From positions 4,836,001 through 4,900,000 of the forward strand of contig NC_003284.9 of the NCBI RefSeq assembly GCF_000002985.6: DNA of 64,000 nucleotides. The letters run 5' to 3'. Source of the DNA: Caenorhabditis elegans. Taxonomy: Eukaryota > Nematoda > Chromadorea > Rhabditida > Rhabditidae. Each line of letters begins with the position of its first letter. Position 1 is the stretch's first letter. Of this stretch, positions 62,164 to 64,000 are shown one piece after another. The translations under genes were made by a program, and so were the position numbers. Under the pieces are notes generated by a model. It was given only the letters and a program-made list of their open reading frames with translations, searched no databases and was not told the DNA's origin.

Positions 62164-64000
62164 CTGCAAAAAAAAAATGTGAATTATTTTATTGAGCCGG
62201 ACACTTGGTATTGTCTGGTGCAAAAACAACGTCATCAAATTTAATGAGAGAAAGATGGAATTATGAATAAAGGAGAGAGGATGCATCAATTAATAAGACA
62301 CAATTACTTTGCAGTAAAGCTTTATGAAAAAAGCATTGTTTTGAAATACGCAATATTCCCTCCCGTCTCCCCCTTGAGAATCGTCAGAGTCATGAAAAAT
62401 GCAAAACGTTTGGAATTTTAGAGAACTCGAAATCCAAACAAACTTCCGCCTACCAATTTTCCATCGAGATGATGGAAATAGAAGAAACCAAAATGTGTGC
62501 AAATGGGAAAAAAAGTAAACACAGATGAGGTCAGCTTAACGTTTTTAAATAAAGCAAAGCACCCAACAGAGACAGAAAAAAACAGAAGAAATGTTTGTTG
62601 AGAGTAGAAAAGAGAGCAAAAAGGAAAGGAAACGAGTAGGAGGAGGTGCGTAAAAATGCCAAAAAACAATAGAACATGTTTCATATTGTGTTTGAAACAT
62701 ATTTTTACATTCACCTTTCAGTGTTTTAAAGTGACGAATTCGATAAAGAATAAAAACTTAAATATCTAGAAGAACCGAATTACAGAAATTAATTATCAAC
62801 CGTGATATTTCAATTGACCGTAAGGTCAAAAATTTTTGACCACCTGAATTGTCCTAGCTCAACCAGCTCAACCTCAGGAACCACTCCTGATAACTAACGT
62901 TGACGATTAGACAACATTTTCAGTGCTTCTAGTTTTTTTTTTTGGAGATATCAAGAAATTAAAACTATGATAGAGAAAGTTTTAAATATCATAAAAAATG
63001 TTTAGAAATTTTTAGCTTTTGCCAGCTTCTAAACAAAGTTTGTACTTTTGGGGCAAACTTGGGTGAGAATTTGCACATTGCAGATTAACTGTGAAACGGA
63101 GCCCAGTGAACTTCGTTATCATAAAATTTTTTGAATTGAATTGTAACTCAAAATCCTAACTACAATAACATCTAGTGAATAACATTTGACAACTACAAGC
63201 TGTCGAGCGAAAAAAAAACGCGAAATATGAATTTCGAGTCAAATTCCGTTTTCCCATCAAACCCAATGACAAGGAAGTAGTCTCGAGGATTAATGAAGCG
63301 AGGAAAATAAAAGTTAGACAAAAGATAGAAAAACATGAGAACCGTGGAGCAAAGACTCGGTCATCTGGAAAGCATCTACAGTCAGCTTCTTGGAAGCTTG
63401 ATGTACTTACCAAAAAGTGAAAGAAAAAAGAAATGAGCAGAAAAAGATGGAAAGGAGGATATAAGGCTCAATTGAATTCTAAGAAAATTGAGTGCGTTTC
63501 GAGTTCTTCGGAAAAAAGCTGGTCCTTTTCAAAAGAAAGAGAAGGAGAAAGAGTAAAGAACGTTCTTTGGGATAAAACTGCAAAAAAAAAGAGAAAACGG
63601 ATGAATAAATGAATAAATATCCTCAAGGAGAAAACAGAGCGCCTATAAATTATTATTATTTTCACAAGAAAATGTGAACTGACTCATGGTCTTTTTTCTA
63701 GGGAGCATCTGGATATCAGAGCACCGAACAGATGATCACAACTTGTGCGATGATACGGGAAAAGAAACGAAATAGAAAAAAGCCGCGATGTCTGCAATCT
63801 CTCCCTCTTCAACATTCACCCCCACGATTCTCACTTTGAGCTATGACGTAGTGAGAGCGGTCTGGGTCTACATGCTGACGCGACCCCCCCCCCCCCCCCC
63901 CCTCTTCTCTTACTCTGCTTCTCCCGAGTCTTTTCTTCGTTTTTTTCTATTCAATTCATTTACATTTTATTGCTTCATACGGACCAAGAAGAGCTTGCGC
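62164..64000. other. Upstream region of the kinase gene
   Basis: AT-rich, purine-rich DNA with a minus-strand donor-like site (63405-63410) that may end a non-coding first exon. CpG-containing sequence near 63780-63880 just left of the poly-C tract could be promoter. No coding exon is supported. Confidence 0.45.
63884..63902 (+). repeat. 19-nt poly-C tract
   Basis: An uninterrupted run of 19 C, following GACGCGA. It is the second long C run within 2.3 kb. Such runs are deletion-prone in worms lacking the DOG-1 helicase (established knowledge). Confidence 0.9.

Noticed and set aside
1..64000. Operon organisation of the plus-strand trio
   Set aside because: Gaps of 946 and 2069 bp are far larger than the usual 100-400 bp of worm operons, and each gene has its own promoter-like upstream region.

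Overview
The window looks like nuclear DNA of a Caenorhabditis nematode, almost certainly C. elegans. Evidence: AT-rich sequence, very short introns (many 45-60 nt), splice acceptors of the TTTTCAG type, trans-splice-like acceptors just 5' of start codons, small inverted-repeat elements, and genes recognisable from memory: nematocin (ntc-1), alpha-adducin (add-1) and the tetraspanin tsp-14. From recall these belong to the X-linked F39C12 interval; this was not checked against a database. No prokaryotic, viral, CRISPR or rRNA/tRNA feature was found.

Layout. (1) 1-17065, minus strand: the 5' 26 exons of one giant gene whose 3' end lies beyond the left edge. It has a beta-propeller-like N-terminus, a Cys-rich zinc cluster, one 7.6-kb exon coding for about 2527 basic, low-complexity residues, then a helical C-terminal part that resembles GATOR2 subunit MIOS. 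(2) 18403-24036, minus: add-1, 732 codons in 18 exons including a pair of mutually exclusive exons. (3) 24037-30110: intergenic, with two inverted-repeat elements. (4) 30111-30576, plus: ntc-1, the oxytocin/vasopressin-like precursor. (5) 31112-35022 (upstream exon at 38373-38407), minus: tsp-14, whose 3' end meets that of ntc-1 tail to tail. (6) 38408-51129: about 12.7 kb of mostly non-coding DNA with dispersed repeats and a few GC-richer islands. (7) Plus-strand cluster: an arrestin-domain gene (51166-53527), a PA-domain secretory protein (54473-55992) and a histidine-phosphatase-family gene (58061-60191). (8) 60760-62163, minus: a small Ser/Thr kinase, converging on the phosphatase gene over a bidirectional poly(A) site. 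(9) 62164-64000: upstream region of the kinase, with a 19-nt poly-C tract.

Exon coordinates were deduced by hand from splice signals and reading frame. Every junction given keeps phase, and every complete gene ends at a stop codon. The genes do not form one pathway: they are separately promoted genes for neuropeptide signalling (ntc-1), membrane skeleton (add-1), BMP-type signalling (tsp-14), trafficking (arrestin-like, PA domain) and phospho-signalling (phosphatase, kinase). The spacings of 0.9-2 kb argue against operons.
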